Below are positions 9,017 through 17,391 of a stretch of DNA of 46,774 nt, piece by piece. Position 1 is the first letter of the stretch. Each line of letters opens with the position of its first letter. The notes under the pieces are model-generated. The model was not told the origin of the DNA. It did not search any database and worked only from the letters and a program-made list of their open reading frames with translations. Both the position numbers and the translations under genes were made by a program. This DNA comes from a bacterium (GTDB taxonomy: Bacteria; Patescibacteriota; Gracilibacteria; Peribacterales; Peribacteraceae): contig JAQBVR010000008.1 of assembly GCA_027623015.1 (NCBI GenBank), positions 1 to 46,774 of the forward strand, read 5' to 3'.

Positions 9017-11284
9017 ATGCGCCTTGTTCAGGTGGCAAAAGCATTGGGTATGACTGGACAGGAGCTCCGCAAGGAGCTGGAATCTGTTGAATTTGGTATT
9101 AAGCAAACAGACCGTGAGATTCCTGATAATCTGGCACAGGGAGTTCTGCGTTTTGTGGCGAACAGGAAAGGGATCGTCGTCGATATGGATGCTCTTGGAT
9201 TCTCTATGGAAGATGAGGAGTCAGAAGAAAAGTCTACAGAGTCCAAAGAATCTGATGCTGACGAAGATGCTGTAGTTGAAGATCCTATACCACAAGCCCC
9301 GAAAGGTGCGGCAAAGAAGGAGTCACTCAATGTACTACGGAAACTTTCTTTGGAAGATGTGTCTAAAGAGGCAATCTCTAAGCAGCAAGCGAAGATGGAT
9401 ATAGAAAAGAAGCCTTCGAAATCTGAGATAGAAGAGCTAAGACATGAAGAGAAGATAATGGCTGATCGTGCAAAGGTTTCTAGAGGTACACATCAAGAAC
9501 AGATCAAGAGAAAAGATGGGATCGTCATGCTCTCTGACCTGGTGACTGTAAAAGAGTTTGCTGAAAAGATGGGTATTCAAGTACCGAAAGTTATCCAAGC
9601 ACTTATGAGTAATGGTGTGATGGCAACCATCACGCAGACTATCGATTTTGATACTGCTGCTATTGTTGCAGAAGAGCTCGGTGTCACAGTCCAAAAGGAA
9701 CAAGCAAGTGCAGATGTGCAGCATATGATTAGTGGTAACCTCGAAGAGATGCTGAAGGACGAGCCTGAAAATCTCGTAGAGCGTCCTCCAGTTGTTGTGG
9801 TCATGGGGCATGTCGACCATGGTAAGACTGCTATCCTCGATGCTATTCGCAATACAGACGTTGTATCTGGCGAGGCAGGTGGTATCACGCAGCATATAGG
9901 AGCGTATCAAGTAGAGTTTGTTCCTTCTGGTTCTACGGAGCATAAAAAGATCACATTTCTCGATACCCCAGGTCATGAAGCATTTACTGCTATGCGTGCA
10001 CGAGGAGCTCAAATCACAGATATTGCCATCATTGTCGTATCAGCTGAAGAGGGGATCAAGCCTACGACAGTCGAGGCAATAAACCATGCAAAAGAAGCTG
10101 AAGTTCCCATATTAGTCGCGATCAACAAGATTGATAAACCAAATGCAGACATTGAGAAGGTAAAAGGGGAGCTAGCAGGACATGGACTACAGCCAGAAGA
10201 CTGGGGTGGCAAGATACCCGTTATTCCCTGTAGTGCTGTAACGAAAGAAGGCATTTCTGATTTAATGGAACATATCATCATGATAGCTGAGCTTGCTGAA
10301 CTCAAAGCAAATCCAAACCGTAGTGCTGTAGCTACTGTCATAGAAAGTCACCTCGATAGCTCCTTTGGCCCACTAGCAACTGTAATCGTCAATACTGGAA
10401 CACTCAATACGAGTGATGTTATCGTTTGTGGTACGTCCTTAGGACGTGTCCGTACGATGATGGATGCCCATGGTAAGCGTGTAAAGTCTGTTCCGCCAAC
10501 AGGGTCTGTCCGTGTTATAGGATTTTCTCAAGTCCCTGAAGTAGGAGACATATTGCAGGTTGTACAGAGTGAAAAAGAAGCGCGTGAACTATTGGAACTC
10601 TTCAAAGAGCATGCAGCTCACAATAAAAAGCATAGCTTTGCAGATCTAGTTTCTCGACTCTCAGAAGGTAAGCTACGACAGTTGAAAGTCGTTCTTAAGG
10701 CAGATACACAAGGTTCTTTGGGGGCGTTACAAGAGTCACTCAATAAGCTTGCTACGAGCGAGGTTGCGGTGAAGGTGATACACGCAGGACTAGGTGCAGT
10801 GTCTGAATCCGATGTGATGATGGCTGCAGCGAGTGATGGTATCGTCGTTGCGTTTCATGCAAAGGTTGGATCTAATGTCAAAAGAACTGCCGACCGTGAA
10901 GGCATTGAGATCCGTGAATACGATGTGATCTATGCTCTTCTCGATGACTTAGATGGCATTATAAAGGGCCTTGTTGAGCCCGTGGAGGAAGAAGTGATCA
11001 TTGGGCACCTGGAAGTAAAGGAGGTGTTCCTCACGAAGCGTAAAGAGCAAATTGTTGGTGGTCGTGTGACAGATGGATCTATCAAACGGTTACCATTCCG
11101 CTTGTTCCGCGGAGATGAAGAGGTTGGTAAAGGGCGTATCACTTCCGTACAATATGTCGATAAGGACATCAAAGAAGCAAAAGAAGGTACAGACTGTGGT
11201 ATGCGTGTCGAGACGTCTGTTGGCATACTACAAGGAGACAAGATTGAGGTATTTCTCAATGAGTTGAAAAAGAAGACTAAATAA
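9017..11284 (+). CDS. infB: Translation initiation factor IF-2
   Basis: A 755-aa GTPase that places initiator tRNA on the small ribosomal subunit and promotes subunit joining. The start gives an N-terminal IF2N-type helix (VAKALGMTGQEL), followed by an acidic low-complexity linker (about 55-110) and a second IF2N-like segment (about 175-200). The G domain has G1 GHVDHGKT (264-271), G3 DTPGHEAF (from 316) and G4 NKID (from 370). EF-Tu-like domain II, domain III and the C-terminal fMet-tRNA-binding domain follow, ending near the stop. The length is that of a short bacterial IF-2. A TGTAAT box sits only 2 nt before the ATG, and the 104-nt upstream gap holds a heptamer repeat. No Shine-Dalgarno sequence is visible. 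It is convergent with the next gene, 33 nt away. Confidence 0.97.
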   Translation: MRLVQVAKALGMTGQELRKELESVEFGIKQTDREIPDNLAQGVLRFVANRKGIVVDMDALGFSMEDEESEEKSTESKESDADEDAVVEDPIPQAPKGAAKKESLNVLRKLSLEDVSKEAISKQQAKMDIEKKPSKSEIEELRHEEKIMADRAKVSRGTHQEQIKRKDGIVMLSDLVTVKEFAEKMGIQVPKVIQALMSNGVMATITQTIDFDTAAIVAEELGVTVQKEQASADVQHMISGNLEEMLKDEPENLVERPPVVVVMGHVDHGKTAILDAIRNTDVVSGEAGGITQHIGAYQVEFVPSGSTEHKKITFLDTPGHEAFTAMRARGAQITDIAIIVVSAEEGIKPTTVEAINHAKEAEVPILVAINKIDKPNADIEKVKGELAGHGLQPEDWGGKIPVIPCSAVTKEGISDLMEHIIMIAELAELKANPNRSAVATVIESHLDSSFGPLATVIVNTGTLNTSDVIVCGTSLGRVRTMMDAHGKRVKSVPPTGSVRVIGFSQVPEVGDILQVVQSEKEARELLELFKEHAAHNKKHSFADLVSRLSEGKLRQLKVVLKADTQGSLGALQESLNKLATSEVAVKVIHAGLGAVSESDVMMAAASDGIVVAFHAKVGSNVKRTADREGIEIREYDVIYALLDDLDGIIKGLVEPVEEEVIIGHLEVKEVFLTKRKEQIVGGRVTDGSIKRLPFRLFRGDEEVGKGRITSVQYVDKDIKEAKEGTDCGMRVETSVGILQGDKIEVFLNELKKKTK

Positions 11285-11317
11285 TTATAACTACGAAAGA
11301 TACTCTTTGAATTTTTA

Positions 11318-12649
11318 CTATTTATTAGTATTCTCAGCACCATCAGGTGGTTTTATCTGTGCTAGTGTCGCTGTTGAGATTCCTTGCTGTGCAAATCCGA
11401 CAAGACTATACCGAGCACCTTCATCTGAGATTTGCGACAGTGCAGCTGTAATGAAGCTGAACTGACTTGGCTTTTCCTTCTTGAGATCTGTAAGGAATAC
11501 AATGTGCTCTTCTTTGACACCATTATCTCGTAGGAATTCGAAGTACTCTTTTACTTTCTCTTCATCTCCGTCATTCTTTGCTACTTCTAGTGACTGTGCG
11601 CGGATGTCAGCATCTTCCGTCATCGAGAGGATGAAGTCTTCATTGAGTTTTGCTTTTGTGTCTGGGTCTTCCATCATAGCTTTCCATCGAGGGTCTTCTA
11701 TGGTGAAGTTTAGCTGTCTAGCTACTACTTGTTCAGACCCTTTGAATAAGTCTGGGCGGGCAAGAGCAAGAGCCAGTCCACCATACATCAGTGTGAAGAA
11801 GGGGAATTTCCTGTTCCGTTCTATTGCAAGTGACATCACTGCGCCAAAAGCAAGAAGGCCTATAAGTAGGAGTTTCATCGATTTCTTTCCTCGCTGCATA
11901 ATTGCGGATTCTATCTTTGTTGGTTGTGGAGGCGTGAAACCAAGTCGATTGATGGTGTCGACATTTTTTAGTGCCTCAAGTTTGGCGATAAATGTAGCGA
12001 GTACTTCGCGACCAGCTTTATTGGAGAAGGGCGGTAGGGCATTCTTTCCTTCTTTTCCACCGAGTGTCCGTATGTCTCTATCGACATTGATCGTATTGAC
12101 TCTGAGAATTCCTTCTGTGATCGTAAAATACCTGTGACCTCCGTCACTAGCCTTTTTGCTGATCTCTTCTGCAGATTGCTTACTAGGCAATACAAAACCC
12201 GTATCAAGAATCTCGTACATCAGTTCCATTCGGCGAGTCTCATCTTCACGCTCAAGCGCTGGCTCAGCATCGTCTGCGGCCTTGAGTTGCGCTTCTAAGC
12301 TACCTCGCTCTGCTGCATCTGGCATGACCTCTGCTAGGCCATCGAGTATGGAATGACCAAGCTCTTCTATGCTGACTTGGCTTTCTGCGACAATGCCGAG
12401 CTTTCCTTTGAGTTGCTTTATTTGTTCTCGGTAGGGGAGGTTGGAATTTACAACGAGTCCAACATCTTTCATTACTGCAGTCGTAACAGCTATTGCATTG
12501 GCTGCCTCTTTGCTTATTTCAGATCGTGGTTTTAAGCCAGCAGGGGAATTGATACGATCATACACACTCTTCAGCATGCCTTCCTCTTTCTCAGTTTTTT
12601 CAACGGTCTTTGTAAGAGCCGGTTCAGATGGTCTTGGATCTGTTGACAC
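11318..12649 (-). CDS. Hypothetical membrane-associated protein, partner of the upstream membrane protein
   Basis: A 443-aa protein with a long helical, charged N-terminal half, two adjacent hydrophobic segments in the middle (around KLLLIGLLAFGAVMSLAI and FFTLMYGGLALALA, residues ~255-295) and a soluble helical C-terminus. I recognise no family. The GTG at 12649 is the first start after an in-frame stop. An ATG at 12577 (residue 25) is preceded by GAGGAAGG and may be the real start, giving 419 aa. It follows the polytopic protein gene by 15 nt on the same strand, so the two are probably one operon and may form one membrane complex. Confidence 0.75.
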   Translation of the reverse strand: MSTDPRPSEPALTKTVEKTEKEEGMLKSVYDRINSPAGLKPRSEISKEAANAIAVTTAVMKDVGLVVNSNLPYREQIKQLKGKLGIVAESQVSIEELGHSILDGLAEVMPDAAERGSLEAQLKAADDAEPALEREDETRRMELMYEILDTGFVLPSKQSAEEISKKASDGGHRYFTITEGILRVNTINVDRDIRTLGGKEGKNALPPFSNKAGREVLATFIAKLEALKNVDTINRLGFTPPQPTKIESAIMQRGKKSMKLLLIGLLAFGAVMSLAIERNRKFPFFTLMYGGLALALARPDLFKGSEQVVARQLNFTIEDPRWKAMMEDPDTKAKLNEDFILSMTEDADIRAQSLEVAKNDGDEEKVKEYFEFLRDNGVKEEHIVFLTDLKKEKPSQFSFITAALSQISDEGARYSLVGFAQQGISTATLAQIKPPDGAENTNK

Positions 12650-12664
12650 GGGTTTTTCTTAAAA

Positions 12665-14395
12665 TTATTTGATTGATGCTTTTCTAATAGCTTCTCTTAT
12701 TTCTGCTGTTACATTCGCTGCACCGAGAGCCTTTTCTGTTGCTTGCACCAGTACTCTTTCTCGAACAGTCTTATCACTATTTGCAATCTCTAAATTACTA
12801 TCGAGTATTTTTCTAAATTCAGTTTCAGAATTTGTACTACTTGCAGCGTTTTGGATTGTAGTATTGTTAATGTTATTGATGAAGTTCGTTTCATTACTCG
12901 TGACTGGACCTCCTCCACCTCCACCTCCAGATCCACCCTTTCCTCTTAGCAATTCATCGAGCTTACCACGGCTTGCACTGCTCGAGGCCTGATCAATCAA
13001 ACCACTTTGTCCAACGATTTCACCGATACTTGTATACTCAGTTGTGCCATCTGCACGTTTAGCTCCAGGGAGTACAGGGATGCTAAGTGGGGCCTTTAAT
13101 GCTATATTACCAAGATTGTCTCCAAAGCTCTTGATGCCACTGACAGCGCCTGTGTACATCTCATCACCTGAAGCATTTACAGCCATGAAGAATCCTTTCC
13201 AGATTATAAGTATAGATGTGATCATAAAGATCAGCTGATAAATATTATCTACACCACCTGGGAAGTTGCTGGCAGCAGATCCAGTTGCAGATGGAGCTTG
13301 CGCAATAAGTATTGTTTCATTAATGAGGAGGTATCCTATTGACATGGGTATTGCGACAATTGCTGGAAGGAAGGCAGCAGAAACAAACTTCTTGAAGATT
13401 GCCATGGTGTTAAATGATGACGTGATGTCGCCTATGACAAAACCGATAAACATAAATGGCATAAATGCTATGGTTATCCACAGTACAGGTATACGGATCA
13501 TAAATATAACAGCCATCGATATCATTACTAGCGTTACTGCCACAAGAATTGCAATAGTAAAGCCAGTTTTTACAATGTAAGTAATAAGTTGCTGAATAGC
13601 TTGAAGTGGATCTACCGTACTAATTCCACTCAGTGCTCCTGATGGATTTTGTATTTGCAAGAGCTCTCCAAGCTTGGCATGATTCATGATCAACCCGTTA
13701 AGAATACCATTTGCTGTGTTTGTTGTTGTGCTTAGAAGTTCTGTTTTGTAGCAAAAGTTAGGATTTGGACATTTGTAAGCCCCAGTTGACAGTACTCCAC
13801 CTGGCGCTGCATCGACTGAGTTTGCAAATGCTAAGTCAAAGAAACGGAAGTCGCTTGCAAATTCACAGGGGTTCCCATCCATTCTCAGACATGATGTCCC
13901 TATTGTTGTGGGTAAGTGATAGATCGTTGCTGCTAGCACATTTCCAACATCAAGAATGACTCGTGGGAAGAACCATGAAAAGTTTACAAGGATCAATGCG
14001 ATAACAAATTTAAATGCATAGCGCTGGAAAAAATCACCTTTTGCAGTAATAACTGTAGCAAGAGCACCTATGACTAACATAAATGCAAAGATTGTATTTA
14101 CGATATCTCGAGATAGCTTCCAAATTCTATGCAGTTTTTTTTCAACTTTACCATTCATTTCCAAGTAGAAATCTGGATCTGCAACAAGTGTGACAATGTC
14201 AAAGGCTATACCACCAACAGTCTGAAACATAGTAGCCATGATTGAGTACTCTTGAGCTTTTTTTGCGGCGACACTATCGCTTGGTGCTGCTGCATATGCT
14301 TGTGGCACAAATGTAGTACTATCAGATGCTTGTACAATCCATAGAAGAGTAAAAACAGAGATTGCTGTGATGAGAATTTTCTTGGTAGATGGCAT
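12665..14395 (-). CDS. Polytopic membrane protein, VirB6/TrbL-like topology
   Basis: A 576-aa protein with an N-terminal signal sequence (hydrophobic ITAISVFTLLWIVQA, likely cleavage after QAYA). At least six membrane segments follow: near residues 90-110, 125-145, two or three in the 270-330 block with RIPVLWITIAFMPFMFIGF, one near 345-365, and one around 390-410. The cytoplasmic C-terminal region contains a glycine run and an Asn/Thr-rich stretch. The RIPVLW...FMPFMF block resembles the core of VirB6/TrbL-type conjugation and type IV secretion proteins; that similarity is from memory of the family pattern, not a search. There is no ATPase in the window to confirm a secretion machine. It could instead be a lineage-specific channel. 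It is transcribed from TTGATC-N17-TATACT (14421-14449), with the 443-aa gene behind it. Confidence 0.7.
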   Translation of the reverse strand: MPSTKKILITAISVFTLLWIVQASDSTTFVPQAYAAAPSDSVAAKKAQEYSIMATMFQTVGGIAFDIVTLVADPDFYLEMNGKVEKKLHRIWKLSRDIVNTIFAFMLVIGALATVITAKGDFFQRYAFKFVIALILVNFSWFFPRVILDVGNVLAATIYHLPTTIGTSCLRMDGNPCEFASDFRFFDLAFANSVDAAPGGVLSTGAYKCPNPNFCYKTELLSTTTNTANGILNGLIMNHAKLGELLQIQNPSGALSGISTVDPLQAIQQLITYIVKTGFTIAILVAVTLVMISMAVIFMIRIPVLWITIAFMPFMFIGFVIGDITSSFNTMAIFKKFVSAAFLPAIVAIPMSIGYLLINETILIAQAPSATGSAASNFPGGVDNIYQLIFMITSILIIWKGFFMAVNASGDEMYTGAVSGIKSFGDNLGNIALKAPLSIPVLPGAKRADGTTEYTSIGEIVGQSGLIDQASSSASRGKLDELLRGKGGSGGGGGGGPVTSNETNFINNINNTTIQNAASSTNSETEFRKILDSNLEIANSDKTVRERVLVQATEKALGAANVTAEIREAIRKASIK

Positions 14396-14420
14396 AGTGT
14401 TTGTTTTTATAAATCATATA

Positions 14421-14449
14421 AGTATACCAAAAATACTGATTTTGATCAA
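14421..14449 (-). promoter_or_regulatory. Promoter of the polytopic membrane protein operon
   Basis: On the minus strand, TTGATC (14444-14449), a 17-nt spacer and TATACT (14421-14426). The start codon is about 25 nt downstream of the -10 box, so this transcript has a short leader, but it contains no Shine-Dalgarno motif. Confidence 0.6.
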
Positions 14450-14533
14450 TTATTCTATGGAGACTAATTCCTCTTCATCTTGAATGGTAAATGCAAAGAA
14501 AAGTTACTAAGAACACAAAAGTGCTTCAACAGC

Positions 14534-14550
14534 GAGTACAAAATGTGTTC
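14534..14550. promoter_or_regulatory. Possible operator, interrupted palindrome
   Basis: GAGTACAAAATGTGTTC, an imperfect inverted repeat (ACA-N3-TGT core) in the 285-nt divergent intergenic region. A closely similar word, GAGTACAGTTTGTGAAC, occurs at 14670-14686 over the likely -10 region of the winged-helix regulator gene. The rest of this intergenic region (14401-14680) is AT-rich and holds no other feature I can support. Confidence 0.35.
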
Positions 14551-14669
14551 ATAAATTAGTCATAGTTTTGCAGTTAATTACTACTTTGCAGCTTAAATAA
14601 GCCACTAAATCTGTATACATACTTTATACATCATACTGAATACTTTTCTTGCACTATATGTATGTTCTT

Positions 14670-14686
14670 GAGTACAGTTTGTGAAC
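14670..14686. promoter_or_regulatory. Possible operator overlapping the regulator's promoter and start
   Basis: GAGTACAGTTTGTGAAC repeats the first ten positions of the 14534 site almost exactly. It overlaps the -10 candidate TACAGT (14673-14678), which pairs with TTGCAC at 14649-14654. Binding here would block transcription, as expected of autorepression by the wHTH protein encoded directly downstream. This is inference. Confidence 0.35.
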
Positions 14687-14689
14687 ACT

Positions 14690-15304
14690 ATGGCTTCTCC
14701 AATTTTAAAAGCACTGTTTAGTTCCCAGACGCGGGTAAAGCTTCTCTCCACATTTCTTTTGCATCCGGAGGAGGAGTTCTACATTCGCGAGCTGACCCGA
14801 CTGCTCAATGAGCAGATCAACTCTATTCGACGTGAACTCGAGAACCTTCGTCGCATCGGACTCGTACGAGCACGCAACCGAAATAGGAAGAAGTTTTATC
14901 GCATAGATCCTGACTTCCCACTCTTCTCTGAACTTCGCAGTATGTTTGCAAAAGAGGTGCAGGCAGATAGTCCAGTCGTTGCAAGTCTGAAGAAGATTCC
15001 TGGTGTAGACCTTATTGTTCTTGCTGGTTCTTTCGTAGGTACAGAGAGTAAGGTTGACCTTCTTGTTGTAGGGTCGGTAAAGAAGGAAATGCTCGAAGCG
15101 ATGCTTCTACAGGATCCAAGTCTCAAGAATGTAAAATACAGCCTCTTCCCTCAGGCGGACTTCCTTTATAGGTTAAGTCTAAAAGATAGATTTATCTCCG
15201 ATATATTGAACGATCCTCGACATCTAACAGTTCAGAACGTTATTTCTAAGCTCATAGATGAAGCTAAAGGGGAGACTAGGGCGCGGGTAAGGGTGGCCGC
15301 CTAA
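14690..15304 (+). CDS. Winged-helix transcriptional regulator fused to a nucleotidyltransferase-like domain
   Basis: A 204-aa protein. Residues ~1-85 form an ArsR/MarR-like winged helix (start ASPILKALFSSQTRVKLL, recognition region EQINSIRRELENLRRIGL, then a basic wing RNRNRKKFY). The C-terminal half has AGSFVGTESKVDLLVVG, which matches the GS...(D)xD pattern of MNT-type minimal nucleotidyltransferases, with the first Asp replaced by Lys (SKVD), so it is probably catalytically weakened. I chose ATG 14690 over GTG 14681 because the -10 candidate TACAGT at 14673-14678 leaves only 2 nt before the GTG, whereas the ATG lies 11 nt downstream, in line with other genes here. Palindromic sites upstream suggest autoregulation. 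Targets are unknown. Confidence 0.75.
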   Translation: MASPILKALFSSQTRVKLLSTFLLHPEEEFYIRELTRLLNEQINSIRRELENLRRIGLVRARNRNRKKFYRIDPDFPLFSELRSMFAKEVQADSPVVASLKKIPGVDLIVLAGSFVGTESKVDLLVVGSVKKEMLEAMLLQDPSLKNVKYSLFPQADFLYRLSLKDRFISDILNDPRHLTVQNVISKLIDEAKGETRARVRVAA

Positions 15305-15442
15305 TATCTAAGGAACCAGGCCAGTAGGATACAGAGCAAAGTATTATGGCCGTGCGTACTTTTCTGTTTTTTGAATTACTATCTGATAAAGGGCATGAAT
15401 TCCCTTTACAGTAGTATATTTGCTCTGTAATCTTGCGTAGCT

Positions 15443-15979
15443 ATGACTTCAAAACTCCACACATTGGCTGCTGCCTTCGTAAAGCCAAGGCCTGAAATCC
15501 GCCCTGGATATACCGTACGTGTACATGAGCGTATTCAGGAGGGTGGTAAGGAGCGTATTCAGGTATTTGAAGGTTTGGTGATTTCTGTACACAAAGGACT
15601 TTGCCCAACAGATAGTACATTTACAGTGCGAAGAATCGCATCTGGTGTAGGTGTAGAGCGTAATTTCCCACTTCATAGCCCAAAACTTGAGAAGGTAGAG
15701 GTAAAGAAGGTGGCTAAGATCCGTCGAGCAAAGCTATTCTTCCTTCGTGGACGAAAAGGTAAGGCTGCACGACTCAGTGAGAGATTTACGACTTCTGAAG
15801 AGTTTGCTGTAGCAGCAATGGTTCCCGACGAAGAGCCAGAAGAGGAGATGATGACAGAAGAGCCTCCAGTAGAAGATGCAGAAGAGCTTAAAGATGCAGA
15901 GGCTACAGAAGAAGTACAAGACGAAATGAAGTCTGAAGAGGAATCTGCTGAGAAAGAGGAAAAGACAGAAGAAAAATAA
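15443..15979 (+). CDS. rplS: 50S ribosomal protein L19 with long acidic C-terminal extension
   Basis: Residues ~10-115 match bacterial L19, which sits at the 30S-50S interface: [39 protein letters not shown], a FPLHSPK segment and a basic end ([18 protein letters not shown]). The canonical protein is about 115 aa, but this one is 178 aa. The last ~50 residues are almost entirely Glu/Asp with scattered Lys, an acidic tail that is not part of the ribosomal fold. TTTACA at 15405-15410 and TGTAAT at 15426-15431 are the best promoter candidates; the ATG follows the -10 by 11 nt, with no Shine-Dalgarno sequence. The pyruvyltransferase gene follows after about 20-26 nt and may be cotranscribed. Confidence 0.95.
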   Translation: MTSKLHTLAAAFVKPRPEIRPGYTVRVHERIQEGGKERIQVFEGLVISVHKGLCPTDSTFTVRRIASGVGVERNFPLHSPKLEKVEVKKVAKIRRAKLFFLRGRKGKAARLSERFTTSEEFAVAAMVPDEEPEEEMMTEEPPVEDAEELKDAEATEEVQDEMKSEEESAEKEEKTEEK

Positions 15980-16005
15980 GAACTTGATCGCTATACTCTA
16001 TGTAT

Positions 16006-16938
16006 ATGCAACTCGTGCTTGTTGGTAATTACGGCGTGGAAAACTTAGGAGATGAGGCTCTAAAAGAGTACTTCTTGAACCGATTTACCGATATTGATTG
16101 GAAGGTACTTTCTGCTAATCCAAGCGAAGGAGAGTATCCTCGATTGCCCACTGGCCTTCGTTCCTTTCTCACGACAAATTGGCTCAAGACTCTGTCTGTT
16201 ATCCGTCGCAGTGACGGAGTTGTCTTTGGTGGGGGGTCATTATTTACAGATGTGGAATCAGTCTTTGCTTGTTTTCTGTGGGGATGTCATGCATTTGCTG
16301 CGATGCTATTTCGTAAAAAAATCTATCTTGCCTTCCAGGGAATCGGACCATTTCAAACAGCGATAGGGGAGAGGCTTTCGCGGTGTGTTTTCGCTCATTC
16401 TTCGGTAATAATTGTGCGAGATGCTTCGTCGCTAGAACGTACCAAATCTTGGCGAAAGAACACAAAAGTTGTTCAATCCTTCGACCCTATATACGCCGCT
16501 ATAAATAGCCAAAATACTACCGTGAGAACACAAAATGTACTCATAGTAATACCACGAAAAAATTCTGGGGAAATGTTTAGTAAACGTGTCCAAAATGTCG
16601 TTAAAAATTCAAAATTTGAGAGTGCGATTATCGTCTCGATGGAGCCTTTGAATAGACAAGAACAATTGACATGCTCTCACCTGCAAGCATCACTCGAGCT
16701 CTCATCTGTCATCGTGGCGGTTCATTCGATTGATGAACTTTCACAAACACTCAGTTTGGGGTCACAGATAATTTCCCATAGATACCATGGTGCATTGACT
16801 GCTCTGGCTCTCGGAAAACCTCTGGAGATCGTTTCGCAGGTCGAAGGAGATAAGCTTTCTAGTCTTCGTGCTGTGGACCAATCTCAGATCCCTACGCTCA
16901 TCTCTGATGGAGAGAATGCATTGTGTGATGCGTTCTGA
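16006..16938 (+). CDS. Polysaccharide pyruvyl transferase family protein (CsaB-like)
   Basis: A 310-aa member of the family that transfers pyruvate from phosphoenolpyruvate to a sugar of a wall polymer or exopolysaccharide. Seen: N-terminal GNYGVENLGDEAL, then FGGGSLF, AFQGIGPF, a VRDASSLE segment, FDPIYAAI, and near the C-terminus SHRYHGALTALALGKP, the family's conserved His/Arg block. I take the second ATG (16006); the first (16000) is also possible, but a TATACT at 15992-15997 ends only 2 nt before it. In Firmicutes, CsaB pyruvylates the polymer that SLH domains bind. An SLH-repeat protein is encoded 13 kb away (29852-31084), so a role in anchoring surface proteins is a reasonable inference. 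A GAACACA...TGTACTC palindrome lies inside the gene at 16526-16542. Confidence 0.85.
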   Translation: MQLVLVGNYGVENLGDEALKEYFLNRFTDIDWKVLSANPSEGEYPRLPTGLRSFLTTNWLKTLSVIRRSDGVVFGGGSLFTDVESVFACFLWGCHAFAAMLFRKKIYLAFQGIGPFQTAIGERLSRCVFAHSSVIIVRDASSLERTKSWRKNTKVVQSFDPIYAAINSQNTTVRTQNVLIVIPRKNSGEMFSKRVQNVVKNSKFESAIIVSMEPLNRQEQLTCSHLQASLELSSVIVAVHSIDELSQTLSLGSQIISHRYHGALTALALGKPLEIVSQVEGDKLSSLRAVDQSQIPTLISDGENALCDAF

Positions 16939-16939
16939 A

Positions 16940-16968
16940 TTGACAACACGCATCAGCTCCAACACAAT
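16940..16968 (+). promoter_or_regulatory. Promoter of the A1-B1 gene pair
   Basis: TTGACA (16940-16945), a 17-nt spacer and CACAAT (16963-16968), with the ATG at 16975 only 6 nt later. It is a consensus -35 with a start codon at the expected transcription start, hence a leaderless mRNA. Confidence 0.7.
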
Positions 16969-16974
16969 TGAGAT

Positions 16975-17391
16975 ATGCCAACTCTTTATCTTACTACACA
17001 GGAGCTTCAGTCATACGAAGCACTCGGAGACGATGTTAAGGTGGAATGCCTTATAGAAGAAGAAAGCTGTGGCACACTTGAGACGGATGAGGAGCTTGTT
17101 GTTCGACTTCGGCTTGTAGCATCAGATTCACATCCTGAAGTTCGAGAGATTATCTTTGTGATCCTCGAAGCACTTCAGCAAGGTAATGAGCTAGACCCAA
17201 ATTTACTAGATCGCATACCACATGCCTCACTTCCTGTTGTATTCTTTGGGATGGGTGTTCGTGGCATGTCTGCTTTTGTTGAACTGATCCTTACAGATAT
17301 GCAGGGTGCGGAAGATATAGAAAGCTTGGCTGCTCTTACAAAAGTTCGACACCTTCTTGTGAGTGCAAATGCATCCCCACTTGTAGCATGA
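16975..17391 (+). CDS. Hypothetical protein A1 (paralogue of A2)
   Basis: A 138-aa soluble, acidic protein of no family I recognise. It is clearly related to the gene at 18204. Both open with M.T.YLT, both have RLR/RLS plus HP/DP in the middle, and both end with FF..G....(S)AF....LT......DIE.(L/V)AAL..(V/I)R..L. Its stop overlaps the ATG of B1 by 4 nt, as A2 overlaps B2. The repeated order A-B-A-B shows a duplicated two-gene module, which suggests that each A acts with its B. It has its own leaderless promoter. Confidence 0.8.
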   Translation: MPTLYLTTQELQSYEALGDDVKVECLIEEESCGTLETDEELVVRLRLVASDSHPEVREIIFVILEALQQGNELDPNLLDRIPHASLPVVFFGMGVRGMSAFVELILTDMQGAEDIESLAALTKVRHLLVSANASPLVA

